DNA of 64,000 nt from an uncultured Nitrospira sp. Lineage in GTDB: Bacteria; Nitrospirota; Nitrospiria; Nitrospirales; Nitrospiraceae. The DNA is taken from NCBI GenBank assembly GCA_902500775.1, contig CABVRZ010000002.1, positions 1-64,000 of the forward strand, read 5' to 3'. How positions within the stretch are numbered: position 1 is the first letter of the stretch; each line of letters begins with the position of its first letter. Positions 8,579 through 17,937 of this stretch are shown in pieces. The notes under the pieces are model-generated. The model was not told the DNA's origin. It did not search any database and was given only the letters and a program-made list of their open reading frames with translations. Both the position numbers and the translations under genes were made by a program.

Positions 8579-9622
8579 ATGAACCTCTTTCATGTGACCA
8601 AAAAACTTAATGGTATCTTAAGCCCACTGGATCTTGCCGTCGTCCGGCGAAGTCACTTTCAGGAAATGTTTGGGAACCCTGTTGAGAAGTATAAGGGCTG
8701 GTGTCATAGGGGACACGTTTCGGCTGAGGCTTTGGAATATCTCCGTCACGATAATCCACTCTTACAGGACTACAAAAAGCGGTACGCAGGACATCCTGCG
8801 ACTCGCCATTCCATATGGGAGCCAAGATACCTTCAGGAAGATCTCAGTTTGGGGTCATTTCGTGATGATAACGTCTACCTGTGGCAAAGTAGGCGTGCGG
8901 GGCAGGACCTCTTGGTCGCCTATGCCTTCACGACCTACTACATAAAGGATATCGACACGCTGCGCCTTCTCGATAAATTGGATGAAGATGGATCATTTGG
9001 AGCCTTAACGTTCACCGTGGATCACGGAAAAATTGTGAGCAGGGATCTTCTGGATTCTGTTCTGGAGATGAGTTTCCTTGAGCGCCACCTGCAGTTATCA
9101 CGGTGGCCTTCCATCCGAGTTCTTGATATTGGCGCCGGCTATGGCCGGTTGGCGCATCGCCTGGTGGAGGGCTTACCGAACATCCAATACGTCCTGTGCG
9201 CGGACGCAGTTCCGGAATCAAGCTTTCTCTGTCAGTATTATCTGGGGTACCGGAACGTGTCGGACAGAGCGAAAACCATACCGCTGGATATGGTCGAACC
9301 CAGCCTTGACGATCAGGCCATCGACCTTGTGACCAATATTCATAGCTTTCAGGAATGTACTATCGAGTCAATCGCATGGTGGTGCAAGGCGATTTCGCGC
9401 TCTAAGGTTAAATACTTCATGCTCGCCCATTATGACGATGAGCTGCTGTCACGAGAGCTGGATAGGTCCCAAATAAATTTTCACCCGCTCCTGGAACGGT
9501 ATGGATTCCATCTTACTGCGAAAGAACCGGTCTATGCCCCAGGCACATTGGCAGGGCTGTACGGCCTCTACCCCAAACGATGGCACTATCTGTTTGAGTC
9601 CAACGTACGTACAGAATGCTAG
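8579..9622 (+). CDS. SAM-dependent methyltransferase (putative sugar O-methyltransferase type)
   Basis: A 347-aa soluble protein. A class I methyltransferase core begins near residue 178 with motif I, VLDIGAGYGRLAHRL, followed by an acidic strand end (VLCADAVPES) and the post-I/II region DLVTNIHSFQEC. The approximately 170-residue N-terminal extension, with paired aromatic and basic residues, resembles putative sugar O-methyltransferases of polysaccharide clusters. The usual glycan genes are absent here: it stands alone, 236 bp after the previous gene. It looks more A/T-rich than its neighbours, perhaps a later arrival. The substrate is unknown. Confidence 0.7.
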   Translation: MNLFHVTKKLNGILSPLDLAVVRRSHFQEMFGNPVEKYKGWCHRGHVSAEALEYLRHDNPLLQDYKKRYAGHPATRHSIWEPRYLQEDLSLGSFRDDNVYLWQSRRAGQDLLVAYAFTTYYIKDIDTLRLLDKLDEDGSFGALTFTVDHGKIVSRDLLDSVLEMSFLERHLQLSRWPSIRVLDIGAGYGRLAHRLVEGLPNIQYVLCADAVPESSFLCQYYLGYRNVSDRAKTIPLDMVEPSLDDQAIDLVTNIHSFQECTIESIAWWCKAISRSKVKYFMLAHYDDELLSRELDRSQINFHPLLERYGFHLTAKEPVYAPGTLAGLYGLYPKRWHYLFESNVRTEC

Positions 9623-9810
9623 CCGTGATTTGTCTTCTTCACGCATGACTATACTGCCCGATCAATCATCATTCATGCATTTCTGAGCTCCAAAGCTTTT
9701 TGAGGAGCGAATCCAATCCTTTTGCCTCCTCCCATTTCCGAAATCCCGCACCCGATTGGATTCAGTCCCCAAAACCTGGTCGGGATTCCCAGTCTCTGGA
9801 GTAGCTATTC

Positions 9811-11676
9811 ATGAGCGTTCCAGCTACAATGCGCTCGCTTGTATTGGAACGTATGACCACGTCGACGCATCAGACAAAACCGACCCCGGAAACGCTTCTT
9901 CAACGAACGCTGAATTCGGCACTCAACGACGTCGGCACGGATTCAGTGCTGGCGGCAATCTTCCATCAAGAGAATGGTCCTCTCGTCGAACATGCCTCAC
10001 GTGGGTTTACGCCTCGGGATGTCCAAGCCATTCTCCGCACGCTATCGACCCAACGCGCTGCAGCCCTGACCCCGAACACGGCCGACCCTGACAGTGGACG
10101 CTCTGTTCGTTTGCGGTTGATGACTCCGGGCGCCAAGTCCTTACTCGTCGTTCCGTTGCGCCACGTGAATCGCGTGTACGGGTGTCTGGTAACCGGCAGG
10201 AAAGAAGGCACCGCCTTTTCCAAAAAAGATCGCTCACAACTGGAACAGATGTGCGAGGGTCTGACCAAGGCGCTGGATCGCGAAGGGCTATTCAACACCT
10301 CCGTCGTACTGAGCCGTCCCTACGTCACACAGGAAGCAGCGCCTCCACAACAGACTGGAAGCGACTTGTATCCACCCATGGTCAAGCACTTCACGCCAGA
10401 ACTACAAGCCAAGGTCGAGGCCATCCTCACCGAGGCCAACCAGTCTGTGGCGTATGACCGAGCCTGGGCTTGCCACTACGACCCACTGGCCGGCAATGTC
10501 GAGGTATTAGGCGTCGTCAGCGATGGAAAACCCGACCAACGTGACAGCAAGAAAGATCTCAAACCCGGTCAACGCCTGACACTGGATAGTTCCGCCGCCG
10601 GATGGGCCGTGCGCCATCGGAAACCACGTGTGGATCATGATCTGGCCTCGACCCAGGGACGGTTCCTCGATCATAAACATCTGTATAAGGATAGGTTTCA
10701 GTCATCCCTCGTCATTCCGTTTTTCGTCAAAGGGCAAGTGGGCGGCACGCTGACGCTGGGAGCCAAGGATCCTGAGCGCTATCAAACGACCGATGCTCGC
10801 ACGCTGGAACCCACGATCGTGAAACTTGCCGATCTCTTACAAACACCGGCGCCCCAAGCGCCTGCGCCGGTTCCACCCACTGAGATTGGGGCACCAAGTC
10901 CTCAGGCCGTTTCGTCAATCCCTTCCGAGCCGAGTATCAGAAAGCAAGAACGCCAAGCGGCAATCGGGGAGTTCAGCGCATTCTTGGCGACGGAGGTCCG
11001 TGAACCCCTGGCCTCTATTCGATCGCAATTGGAAGAAGTGACCGGTGAGGGGATTCTTGATTTTGATCCTCAGACACGGGTGGAAAACGCCATGCGCGAC
11101 TTGATCCGGATCGAGGCGATCCTCAACGAAATCCTCGATTTTGCCAAGCCGCTTGAGTTGAACCGGCATCTCTGCCGAATTCCTGAAGTACTTGAAAGCG
11201 CGTTGGTGGTGGTCGGGACCGATCTTGAAGCAACCCGCATTCAAGTCACGAAAGACTATGCCAATATCATCGCTCCAGTGCGTGGTGATGAAGCAAAGCT
11301 CCAGCAAGCCTTCTTGAGCATTTTCCGGAACGCCTGTGAAGCCATGTCTCCCGGTGGTCATCTCGCCATCGCCGTCACACAACATCGAGCCGGGCGCGGA
11401 TTTGAAGTGCAGATTCTGATTAAGAACAACGGGGTGCCGATCCCCACTGAAATCGTGGATAAAGTCTTCGAGCCGTTTTTCACGACGAAACAGTCGGGTA
11501 TCGGGTTGGGACTGCCCAGCGTCAAGAAAATCATCGAGGAACACCATGGGACGATTGCGATCGGGAGTATGACCGATGAAGGCACCACCGTGACCATCCG
11601 TCTGCCTGGCGTCAGCCGAGGACCAGCGTTCCGCCACCGTGGACGAGGTCGGCGACCTCCCCGCCGTCCAGGTTGA
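9811..11676 (+). CDS. GAF-domain histidine-kinase-like protein lacking the phospho-acceptor His
   Basis: A 621-aa soluble sensor-like protein. Two GAF-type regions (about residues 25-165 and 190-350) precede a Pro/Ala-rich linker and an HK module. In the dimerisation helix the expected HExRxPL reads TEVREPL, so residue 394 is Thr instead of His. The ATPase domain has the N-box (FRNACEAM, Asn507), an altered G1 box (NNGVPI in place of DNGxGI; Asn539, Pro in place of Gly), an F-box (VFEPFFTTK) and G2 (GIGLGLPSV). The tail is Arg/Pro-rich. By family knowledge, conventional autophosphorylation should fail, so this is probably a pseudokinase sensor or a partner of another kinase. No response regulator is adjacent. 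Confidence 0.8.
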   Translation: MSVPATMRSLVLERMTTSTHQTKPTPETLLQRTLNSALNDVGTDSVLAAIFHQENGPLVEHASRGFTPRDVQAILRTLSTQRAAALTPNTADPDSGRSVRLRLMTPGAKSLLVVPLRHVNRVYGCLVTGRKEGTAFSKKDRSQLEQMCEGLTKALDREGLFNTSVVLSRPYVTQEAAPPQQTGSDLYPPMVKHFTPELQAKVEAILTEANQSVAYDRAWACHYDPLAGNVEVLGVVSDGKPDQRDSKKDLKPGQRLTLDSSAAGWAVRHRKPRVDHDLASTQGRFLDHKHLYKDRFQSSLVIPFFVKGQVGGTLTLGAKDPERYQTTDARTLEPTIVKLADLLQTPAPQAPAPVPPTEIGAPSPQAVSSIPSEPSIRKQERQAAIGEFSAFLATEVREPLASIRSQLEEVTGEGILDFDPQTRVENAMRDLIRIEAILNEILDFAKPLELNRHLCRIPEVLESALVVVGTDLEATRIQVTKDYANIIAPVRGDEAKLQQAFLSIFRNACEAMSPGGHLAIAVTQHRAGRGFEVQILIKNNGVPIPTEIVDKVFEPFFTTKQSGIGLGLPSVKKIIEEHHGTIAIGSMTDEGTTVTIRLPGVSRGPAFRHRGRGRRPPRRPG

Positions 11677-11842
11677 CTCGAGTCTATTCATCTCGACGCA
11701 CCTTGGAAGGCTCTGGGAGGATTTGCGTGTTTGACAGAAACGGCTACCGATCGCTATGATTCGACCGGTGCCGTTGTGTAACGAAGCTACGCCGTCGTGT
11801 TGTGATCCTCATTCACTCTTCTATCTCAAATGGAGAACGAGT

Positions 11843-12208
11843 ATGAAACTTATCACTGCTGTAGTTGCCACAGCCTCCGTAGTTCTGTTCGGTCTTTCCA
11901 TGGCTTCAGCTAACCCAGCACTGCTACCCAAGCATGAAGGCTATCCGATGAAGAACTCAGGCAGCCCGGTCACAGGCCAGCCGACTGCAAATGATCCTGG
12001 ACAATTGGATGCCCATGGGACCTCTTCGCTGTTGAAATCCGCGGACTCAGTAAAGAACGCCGAGCAGAAGCTGACAAAAACCGACAACGCACGAATCACC
12101 GAAGGACAGGGGGCTGGTAGACTTCCACATGTGGAGGGGCCGCAGATCACGATCGCCCCACCGGTGACCTCCGCCACCAAAATCACCGGCGACCGCAAAA
12201 TCGACTAA
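11843..12208 (+). CDS. small secreted protein of unknown function
   Basis: A 121-aa product from ATG 11843 (GGAGAACGAG upstream). A clean signal peptide ends near ASA-NPAL. The mature part is low in hydrophobics and rich in Ser, Thr, Pro, Asn and Lys, with no Cys; it looks disordered. The gene ends before a strong hairpin. Unrecognised; abundant secreted or cell-wall-interacting proteins often look like this. Confidence 0.6.
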   Translation: MKLITAVVATASVVLFGLSMASANPALLPKHEGYPMKNSGSPVTGQPTANDPGQLDAHGTSSLLKSADSVKNAEQKLTKTDNARITEGQGAGRLPHVEGPQITIAPPVTSATKITGDRKID

Positions 12209-12230
12209 CCGGTTTGTTGAACGATGAGAT

Positions 12231-12270
12231 AAGCAAGGGGAAGTTCTTTAGGGGAACCTTCCCTTTGCTT
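12231..12270. terminator. bidirectional hairpin overlapping the glycosylase 3' end
   Basis: AAGCAAGGGGAAG..TT pairs with AACCTTCCCTTTGCTT (one bulge, one G-T pair). It separates the converging small secreted gene (plus) and the DNA glycosylase (minus). The glycosylase stop (12248-12250) lies in the loop, so its last codons double as terminator stem. Confidence 0.65.
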
Positions 12271-12844
12271 TATGTGTCCTACGGCTACTGCTCGTGCACC
12301 CGTCTTCATCAATTAATCGGAACCGCCAAGGTTTTTTCGCCCACAGCCCCGCGTAGTCCACACCGATTCGTGGAAACGTTCCGATCTTTTTTCTGGCAAC
12401 CTTTTCCCCTCGATCTTCAAACCAGATAGATTGCCCCTGGGTCAGATCGACTTTATGCAATGACCGGTCGATGTCCAGTTCGCGACAGAGCTTTCCCGGA
12501 CCGTCTATCAATTCGCCATCCACTTCAATGGCACGGATCAACACGGCGGCAGGAAATTCTGCCCGCTCCGTCACGACATTCAGCATGTGGTACATACCGT
12601 AAATCAAATAGACATACGACATCCCCGAAGGACCAAACAGGACTTCTGTCCTAGCCGTCCGACCTTTCGAGGCATGACAGGCCTTGTCCTCTGCCCCGAT
12701 ATAGGCCTCCACCTCAATGATTTTCCCGGCAATCGTTCCCTTCCCATTCCGGCGTATCACGTACTTGCCGACTAATGAACGAGCCACCATGAGAGTGGGG
12801 CGATTGAAATAGGATTGAGAAAGTATCATTCGTTTTAGCGTCAT
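12248..12844 (-). CDS. 3-methyladenine DNA glycosylase, AAG/MPG family
   Basis: A 198-aa base-excision repair enzyme that removes alkylated purines. AAG landmarks: ARSLVGKYV, the catalytic EVEAYIGAEDKACHASKGRT block (the Glu that activates water and the invariant Tyr/His), SYVYLIYGMYHMLNVV, AAVLIRAIE, GPGKLCRELDI and a closing RIGVDYAGLWAKKPWRF. Length matches bacterial members. I chose ATG 12844 (weak GAG upstream); ATG 12829 would give MILSQSYFNRP, and earlier starts add unrelated residues. It stands alone, converging with the small secreted gene. Confidence 0.88.
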   Translation of the reverse strand: MTLKRMILSQSYFNRPTLMVARSLVGKYVIRRNGKGTIAGKIIEVEAYIGAEDKACHASKGRTARTEVLFGPSGMSYVYLIYGMYHMLNVVTERAEFPAAVLIRAIEVDGELIDGPGKLCRELDIDRSLHKVDLTQGQSIWFEDRGEKVARKKIGTFPRIGVDYAGLWAKKPWRFRLIDEDGCTSSSRRTHKAKGRFP

Positions 12845-13042
12845 GATTCTCAGCGACTGCTCAAACGCATTTTCAACAAGGCCTCGGGACGACAAAGACT
12901 CGAGGGGTACATACCAAGCTTTGCTTGAACCGCTCGCGTGAATCAAGCGCGAACAGGCAATCACCTTGATTGATGTACATTCCAATTATGTTGAGAAGCT
13001 ACGTAGCCGGGAACACCATTGGAAGTCGTTTTCAGCAGTTGA

Positions 13043-15088
13043 TTAAAAGTACCAGGCCAGACCTCCCATCACCGTTCGTGGATTGCCCGGCACGAAATGG
13101 ATATCCGTCACACCTACCGGCTCGTTTCGCAAGCGGGAATCGAATGCAAAAATCGCCTGTTCCCACTTTGTATCGAACAGGTTTTGGACGAAGAGAAACG
13201 CCTCAAGTCGCCCGTGCGGCAATTTAACCGGAATGCGATACCGTTGCGATAGGTCGAAGGTGATCCACGAGGGAGATTTGATACTCCGATCTTCGATGAG
13301 AGGCCGAACGCCAAGATAGGTCGCTTGCAGCTGCGTGGTCAAGCCCTCCGGCCATTGAAGAATGGCCGCACCGTAGGCAGTGTATTCGGGCGCCAATGGA
13401 ATGGCGTCTCCGTTCCGAAACTCTGCGTGCGTCCAGGTGAAGCTGCCGTTGACGTAGAGCGGTCCCCACACTTTCCCTCTGGCTGCAACTTCAACTCCCT
13501 GCCGCCTTGTCGCTCCACGAATTTCCGTCGTCCCTTCATCTCCAATTAGGACGAGTTCCGACTTGAGATCCAGTCGCCAGACCGTGGCGATCAACTCGAG
13601 ACCTTCCGGACCCCAAGGTCTGGATCGGAGACCCACCTCATAGTTTTGGGACCTGGCAAGCGGTGCCGCCCCCATCGACACAGCTGATCGAGCATCATTG
13701 CTGTGAAACCCTTCGCCGTAGTTGACGAAGAATTCAGTCCCGGCCCAGGGCCCAAGAATCATGCTCATTTTAGGGAGAACGATCCCGGAACCGTTGCGTC
13801 CGTTCGGTTGCTCAGCACAGGTAGCACAACGGTTGCCGACGTTAAATGTGAAGAACTCACCCCGCACGCCACCGGAGAACCTCAGCCATTGAAACGGCTG
13901 GATTTCCCCCTTCACGAAGGGAGAATAGGACACGCTGCGAGCATCACTGTCGATCGTAATGCCGGTCGGAGCCCGGAGGGTTTGTGCTCCCAATTTCGTA
14001 TGCACGTCATCGACTCTTGTCTGAAACCCCACAGTCCCGATCGCCGGCACGCCCAGAATGTTGACTCGCTGTTTGTATCCGATATCGCCGCCATAGATGA
14101 CCCGGCGATCGTATTGCGCAAAGCCGTCACCATTCACAGGATCATTGAGAAAAAACGTGAAGTCCGTGAACAGATCCAGTCGATAATACTGCCCGTAGGC
14201 ATTCGCAAAAACTTGACCGCCCGTCGTCGTATCGTAATGATAATTGAGTTGGCCGGTGGTCCGAAGCGTGTTCCCTCCTTCATACGGATTGATGGAACCG
14301 AACCGGTCCAGGAGCCCTGTACTGGCGGCACGGAACGGAATCTCGCCGGAACCGTCCCATCTAGACTGCAAGAAGGTGCCTTGCACACTAAGCTCATCTC
14401 GCCCAGTCAGACTGGTGGTGGCTTTACCGAACACATTGGCCCGATGATACTGATTACTGTTCTGGTACGGACCATTCGTATAGAACCCCTCGGCGGCGAA
14501 CAACGTGCGTACACGATCTTTGGTAGGCGAAAGCATCAGGAGGTACCGCTGCGTGCTATATTCCCCACCTGCTCCTTGAATGACGCCCTCCTTCACCATA
14601 TCCCGCGTCCGAAAGTTCACCGCCCCAGCCGTCACGAAATCACCATACTCCGGCAAATACGAACCCTTGTGCACATCGACTCCTTCGATGGTCTCTGGGA
14701 TGATGAAGTTCAGATCCGTGTAGCCTTGCCCATGCGCATGTGAGCGGAGATTGATCGGCATGCCATCAAGGAAGAAGCCAACGTCTGTCCCATGATCCGC
14801 ATCGAAGCCTCTGAGGAAGTACTGATCAGCCTTTCCCGCGCCGCCGGAATGTTCCACGGCCACGAACCCTGGAATCAGACGGAGTACCTGGGCCGGGCGG
14901 CCCTGAGGCTGTAGGATGATCTCCTTATCGGGAATGAATTGCTGAGAAGAAGCCGCGACCGGCTTTTCGCCAATGACAGCAATCTCAGGAACTTCCAGTT
15001 CAGGTTCATCTGGGTCATGCCCCCTAGCAACTCCCCACGAGCTGAGAACCATTGCAAGAGCAAGCACATATATTAGGGCGCGTGCCAT
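13043..15088 (-). CDS. TonB-dependent outer-membrane receptor, NikR-linked
   Basis: A 681-aa receptor with signal peptide (cleaved near RGH), a short TonB-box-like EVPEIAVIGEK stretch, a plug (about residues 45-165: RPAQVLRLIPGFVAVEHSGG, YFLRGFDADHGTDVGFFLDG, GAVNFRTRD) and a 22-strand-type barrel ending in WYF. A plug loop carries RSHAHGQGYTD, a His pair that could touch a metal chelate. ATG 15088 is placed 8 bases after AAGGAG; the upstream GTG is too close to it. It is downstream of NikR and DUF3842 on the same strand (124 bp gap), so a nickel or nickel-chelate substrate is likely but inferred. Confidence 0.88.
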   Translation of the reverse strand: MARALIYVLALAMVLSSWGVARGHDPDEPELEVPEIAVIGEKPVAASSQQFIPDKEIILQPQGRPAQVLRLIPGFVAVEHSGGAGKADQYFLRGFDADHGTDVGFFLDGMPINLRSHAHGQGYTDLNFIIPETIEGVDVHKGSYLPEYGDFVTAGAVNFRTRDMVKEGVIQGAGGEYSTQRYLLMLSPTKDRVRTLFAAEGFYTNGPYQNSNQYHRANVFGKATTSLTGRDELSVQGTFLQSRWDGSGEIPFRAASTGLLDRFGSINPYEGGNTLRTTGQLNYHYDTTTGGQVFANAYGQYYRLDLFTDFTFFLNDPVNGDGFAQYDRRVIYGGDIGYKQRVNILGVPAIGTVGFQTRVDDVHTKLGAQTLRAPTGITIDSDARSVSYSPFVKGEIQPFQWLRFSGGVRGEFFTFNVGNRCATCAEQPNGRNGSGIVLPKMSMILGPWAGTEFFVNYGEGFHSNDARSAVSMGAAPLARSQNYEVGLRSRPWGPEGLELIATVWRLDLKSELVLIGDEGTTEIRGATRRQGVEVAARGKVWGPLYVNGSFTWTHAEFRNGDAIPLAPEYTAYGAAILQWPEGLTTQLQATYLGVRPLIEDRSIKSPSWITFDLSQRYRIPVKLPHGRLEAFLFVQNLFDTKWEQAIFAFDSRLRNEPVGVTDIHFVPGNPRTVMGGLAWYF

Positions 15089-15212
15089 CTCCACAGCTCC
15101 TTATCGTGCATGCGGTGGACGGATGAGACGCCCACGATAGTCCCTACACAGTCGACTCATCGACCGGCGTAGACCCTCGTGGTCTCGCAACTTTAAACGG
15201 ATAGGAATGTTG

Positions 15213-15638
15213 TTATGCTTGGCCGGTCGCCTGTACGGCGACACGGACGCGAGAGAGGCACTCGTCAATCAGCACATCCATTGTGCGGCCTTCGGTCCCC
15301 ACGATTTCTATTTGGACTCGATTCAGCGGCAACAGCACCTTCTTGGCCTTTGCCTCAAGAATCGTTTTCGAGACCTCAGAAGTCACTTCACCCAACATGG
15401 CACCGGGCAAGACCATGTTTAACGAGGCCACGATGACATCCACCGTCGGCACTGTCTTAGAGATGGCCTCAACCCCGGATGCAACCTGTTCAGCCCCGGC
15501 CTCCCGCATGGCCTCTGCTGCCGCAAGGTTGGTTCCCAACCCCAGAATTTGGCATGTGACACCCAAAGAGTCCCGTAATCCCGCCACTAACCGAGAACCC
15601 AACCCCCCACCTCGACCATCGATCACACAGACCCGCAT
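15213..15638 (-). CDS. DUF3842 family protein
   Basis: A 141-aa cytoplasmic protein beginning MRVCVIDGRGGGLGSRLV, a Rossmann-like glycine-rich start, with IVASLNMVLPGAMLGEVT and KKVLLPLNR later. This matches my memory of DUF3842, found in anaerobes and metal-related neighbourhoods. It starts 3 bp after the nikR stop, so they share a transcript. Function unknown; the context suggests a nickel-homeostasis accessory. Confidence 0.75.
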   Translation of the reverse strand: MRVCVIDGRGGGLGSRLVAGLRDSLGVTCQILGLGTNLAAAEAMREAGAEQVASGVEAISKTVPTVDVIVASLNMVLPGAMLGEVTSEVSKTILEAKAKKVLLPLNRVQIEIVGTEGRTMDVLIDECLSRVRVAVQATGQA

Positions 15639-15641
15639 GGT

Positions 15642-16058
15642 TTAGTCTAGATCCTTTCCGGTGGTCGTCATCGTCAACTTTCCGTGCTTTACACCTTTTA
15701 CACTAACCAATGCATCCGCCACCTTACGAATGTCCGAACCCTTACCTCTCACGACCAGCACTTCAAGGCAATGGTCATGGTCGAGATGCACGTGCATCCC
15801 TGAGAGGATTTGACCATGGGAGTCATGCTGAATATCCGTCAACTTACTCGTCAGGTCTCGTACGTGATGGTCGTAGACAAACGTGATCGTCCCCACAGTT
15901 TCTTTGTTCTCATCCCACTCCCGACCGACAAGGTTGTCACGAATCAAATCGCGTAAGGCTTCCGAGCGATTGGTGTACTTGCGCCGCTCTATATGCTTAT
16001 CGAATGCGTCCAGCAAGTGGTGATCCAGTGAGACGCCAAAACGAACCAGCTTTTTCAC
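15642..16058 (-). CDS. nikR: nickel-responsive regulator NikR
   Basis: A 138-aa regulator. An N-terminal ribbon-helix-helix ([20 protein letters not shown], then [14 protein letters not shown]) is followed by the ACT-like nickel domain. The high-affinity Ni ligands are visible: an upstream His in VYDHHV, then MHVHLD (two His) and HDHCLE (Cys). I chose GTG 16058, six bases after GGGAGG; earlier in-frame GTGs overlap that site. First gene of a run with DUF3842 and a TonB receptor, which it probably controls. I found no E. coli-type GTATGA-N16-TCATAC operator nearby. Confidence 0.92.
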   Translation of the reverse strand: MKKLVRFGVSLDHHLLDAFDKHIERRKYTNRSEALRDLIRDNLVGREWDENKETVGTITFVYDHHVRDLTSKLTDIQHDSHGQILSGMHVHLDHDHCLEVLVVRGKGSDIRKVADALVSVKGVKHGKLTMTTTGKDLD

Positions 16059-16206
16059 CACCCACCTCCCTCTCGACAGTAGCACGATTTTCTACTTCAT
16101 AGCACTAGTGAAGACAAAGAGCAATCGGCTTTTTTAGATCTATCCCGTTCTACGAAGCTGTAGTGAAAACGGATTTGCGACCGCACGAAGATCGTCTGTC
16201 CGACCC

Positions 16207-17094
16207 TTATCTGAGCAATTCGTTCTGAGGAGAGGAAATGACAAGTAACAAGCACCCTTCCTCAGTCGAAGTATCGTGATGCACCGTCCCGGCTTCGGCC
16301 CGGTGATAATCACCGACCGCCATCTCACGACCGGCAATGGAACACCCGCCTTCTAGCACATAGAGTTCCTCGACCGCAGTATGACGATGCGGGGCATAGC
16401 TGGTGCCGGGGAGAAAACGAAGGAGTGTCGTGGTCCTGCGGGAAACCGGATCGAACGCGAGCAATTTGGCTGTCACCCCCTGGGCAATTCCCCGCCAGGT
16501 TCCTTCCGACGCCTTGACGAAGGTGAGCCCATTCGACGACGGTCGAGGAATCATGGAACAAATCAGAAGCGTCTTCAGAAAGTTCGAACCGGCTGCCCAG
16601 CAAGAATACAGCCACATCGAGAGGGAGGTCGCACCGTGCGAAACGCTCATCCTCTCTTCACTCACCCGTTCGTCGCTCGTCTGACTCGCGATATCTCTAA
16701 AAACGGGTAACGACTCATTGACAGCAAGTCGGACAGCCGAATGCGCTTGGATTCGAGAAAGGAGTCGCTCCCGTACTAAGTCCTGAGGTTTAACCGGGGT
16801 CGATCCTAAAGCCACGGTGTTGGCAGCCAGCTCGAAGTGTTCGACTTCCCGGGCGGCGTCTTTCGCAACCTGCTGAACCAGCCGCTCACGAAGGGTGGAG
16901 GGAGGTGTCACAGAAACCACAACCGTACTGAGAACATGAATGATCGCTTGATAGGCTGCTGTCGTTTGCCGCAGGAGAGTTGATTCACCTTCGAGTCTTA
17001 GTTCAAATGCTAGACGATCCTCCGGATCCATCACTCCAAAAGCATACAGCATCGCCTGCTCTTCCAGTTCTTCCGGCAACTTCGTCTCGGTCAT
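16207..17094 (-). CDS. ChrR/RskA-like anti-sigma factor with C-terminal cupin
   Basis: A 295-aa protein. The N-terminus (EELEEQAMLYAFGVMDPEDRLAFELRL) is the acidic helical zinc-finger-like or RskA-type sigma-binding region. The middle has about 90 residues of helices repeating the P[PV]x(n)L[RV]RERL theme. The C-terminal cupin (about residues 185-290) carries YAPHRHTAVEELYVLEG and GDYHRAEAGTVHH, the two metal-binding cupin motifs with His/Glu ligands. The start overlaps the sigma gene by 4 bp (ATGA), typical of sigma/anti-sigma pairs. By analogy with ChrR, the cupin would sense oxidants or metals and release the sigma factor. Confidence 0.85.
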   Translation of the reverse strand: MTETKLPEELEEQAMLYAFGVMDPEDRLAFELRLEGESTLLRQTTAAYQAIIHVLSTVVVSVTPPSTLRERLVQQVAKDAAREVEHFELAANTVALGSTPVKPQDLVRERLLSRIQAHSAVRLAVNESLPVFRDIASQTSDERVSEERMSVSHGATSLSMWLYSCWAAGSNFLKTLLICSMIPRPSSNGLTFVKASEGTWRGIAQGVTAKLLAFDPVSRRTTTLLRFLPGTSYAPHRHTAVEELYVLEGGCSIAGREMAVGDYHRAEAGTVHHDTSTEEGCLLLVISSPQNELLR

Positions 17095-17693
17095 AGCTGT
17101 AAACCCGCTTCGTATGGTGCGAGGGCCTCCCGCAATTTGATCAGGCCGGATCGCATTCGTGTCTTCACAGTACCGAGAGGCACGTGTAACTTCTCGGCGA
17201 TCTCGCTCTGGCTTAATCCATAAAAATAGGCCAAGGCGATAGCTTGCCGCTGTTCCGCCGTCAGCCCTGCCAAAGCCTCTTGAACATATCGACGGCGTTC
17301 CTGGCCCTCCACATTCTGTTCCGGCGTCTCGTCAGGACTGGCGAACAACTCAACCGCATCCAATGATTCGATACGCCCATATTCGGTAGCCATGGCACGC
17401 AACCGGTCGATGGCTCTTGTTCTGGCCACCGTCATCAGCCAGGCCCCGGGCGCGCCTCTGCGTTGATCATACGTATGAGCCTGTCTCCATACCTGCGTGT
17501 AGACATCCAAGGTGACTTCCTCCGCAGCCTCTCGGTTGTTGAGAATTTTGCAGATAAAGCCAAACACCTGTGGACTTGTACGATCATAAAACGTGGCCAG
17601 CGCAGCCTGATCGCCCTGGGCGGTGCGCGCAATAAGTTGGGCCCACTCATGGTCTTGATCCAGTTTAGTCGGTTCTATGGTCATGGTCGACAT
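17091..17693 (-). CDS. ECF RNA polymerase sigma factor (SigK/RpoE-like)
   Basis: A 200-aa protein with region 2 (FGFICKILNNREAAEEVTLDVYTQVWRQ, then GAPGAWLMTVARTRAIDRLR) and region 4 (LTAEQRQAIALAYFYGLSQSEIAEKLHVPLGTVKTRMRSGL), typical of group IV sigma factors paired with ChrR-like anti-sigmas. GGGGAAG lies 8 bases before ATG. It is transcribed divergently from the lipoprotein/DUF4331/TonB run across a 244-bp gap, so that run is a plausible target. Confidence 0.92.
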   Translation of the reverse strand: MSTMTIEPTKLDQDHEWAQLIARTAQGDQAALATFYDRTSPQVFGFICKILNNREAAEEVTLDVYTQVWRQAHTYDQRRGAPGAWLMTVARTRAIDRLRAMATEYGRIESLDAVELFASPDETPEQNVEGQERRRYVQEALAGLTAEQRQAIALAYFYGLSQSEIAEKLHVPLGTVKTRMRSGLIKLREALAPYEAGLQL

Positions 17694-17937
17694 ATGGTCT
17701 TCCCCATAAAACTATACGAGCGACAGGGAAGATTGGATGGCTCATTCTAAGATTGCCCTGTGTCTTCAACGGTGAACGGACTATAGCACCACCCCCATAG
17801 CCCGACAACCAAACCTTCCTCCCGCACATACATCCAATTTCACAATCCCCTCGTAGTGAAGAACAGACCGCCGGCAGGTACGACAACAAGGACTGAGTCC
17901 TAATCGCAGCATTCACGAAAGAGAGGAGAGTCACGCC

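Noticed and set aside
10915-11691. 258-codon minus-strand frame
   Set aside because: Antisense to the histidine-kinase-like gene, whose domains are clear on plus.
13703-14743. 346-codon plus-strand open frame
   Set aside because: Lies inside the TonB-receptor gene on the opposite strand; composition is that of a shadow frame and no domain is seen.
15095-16206. NikR operator search
   Set aside because: No GTATGA-N16-TCATAC or convincing variant; only short 5-bp dyads such as CTTCA..TGAAG near 16095.
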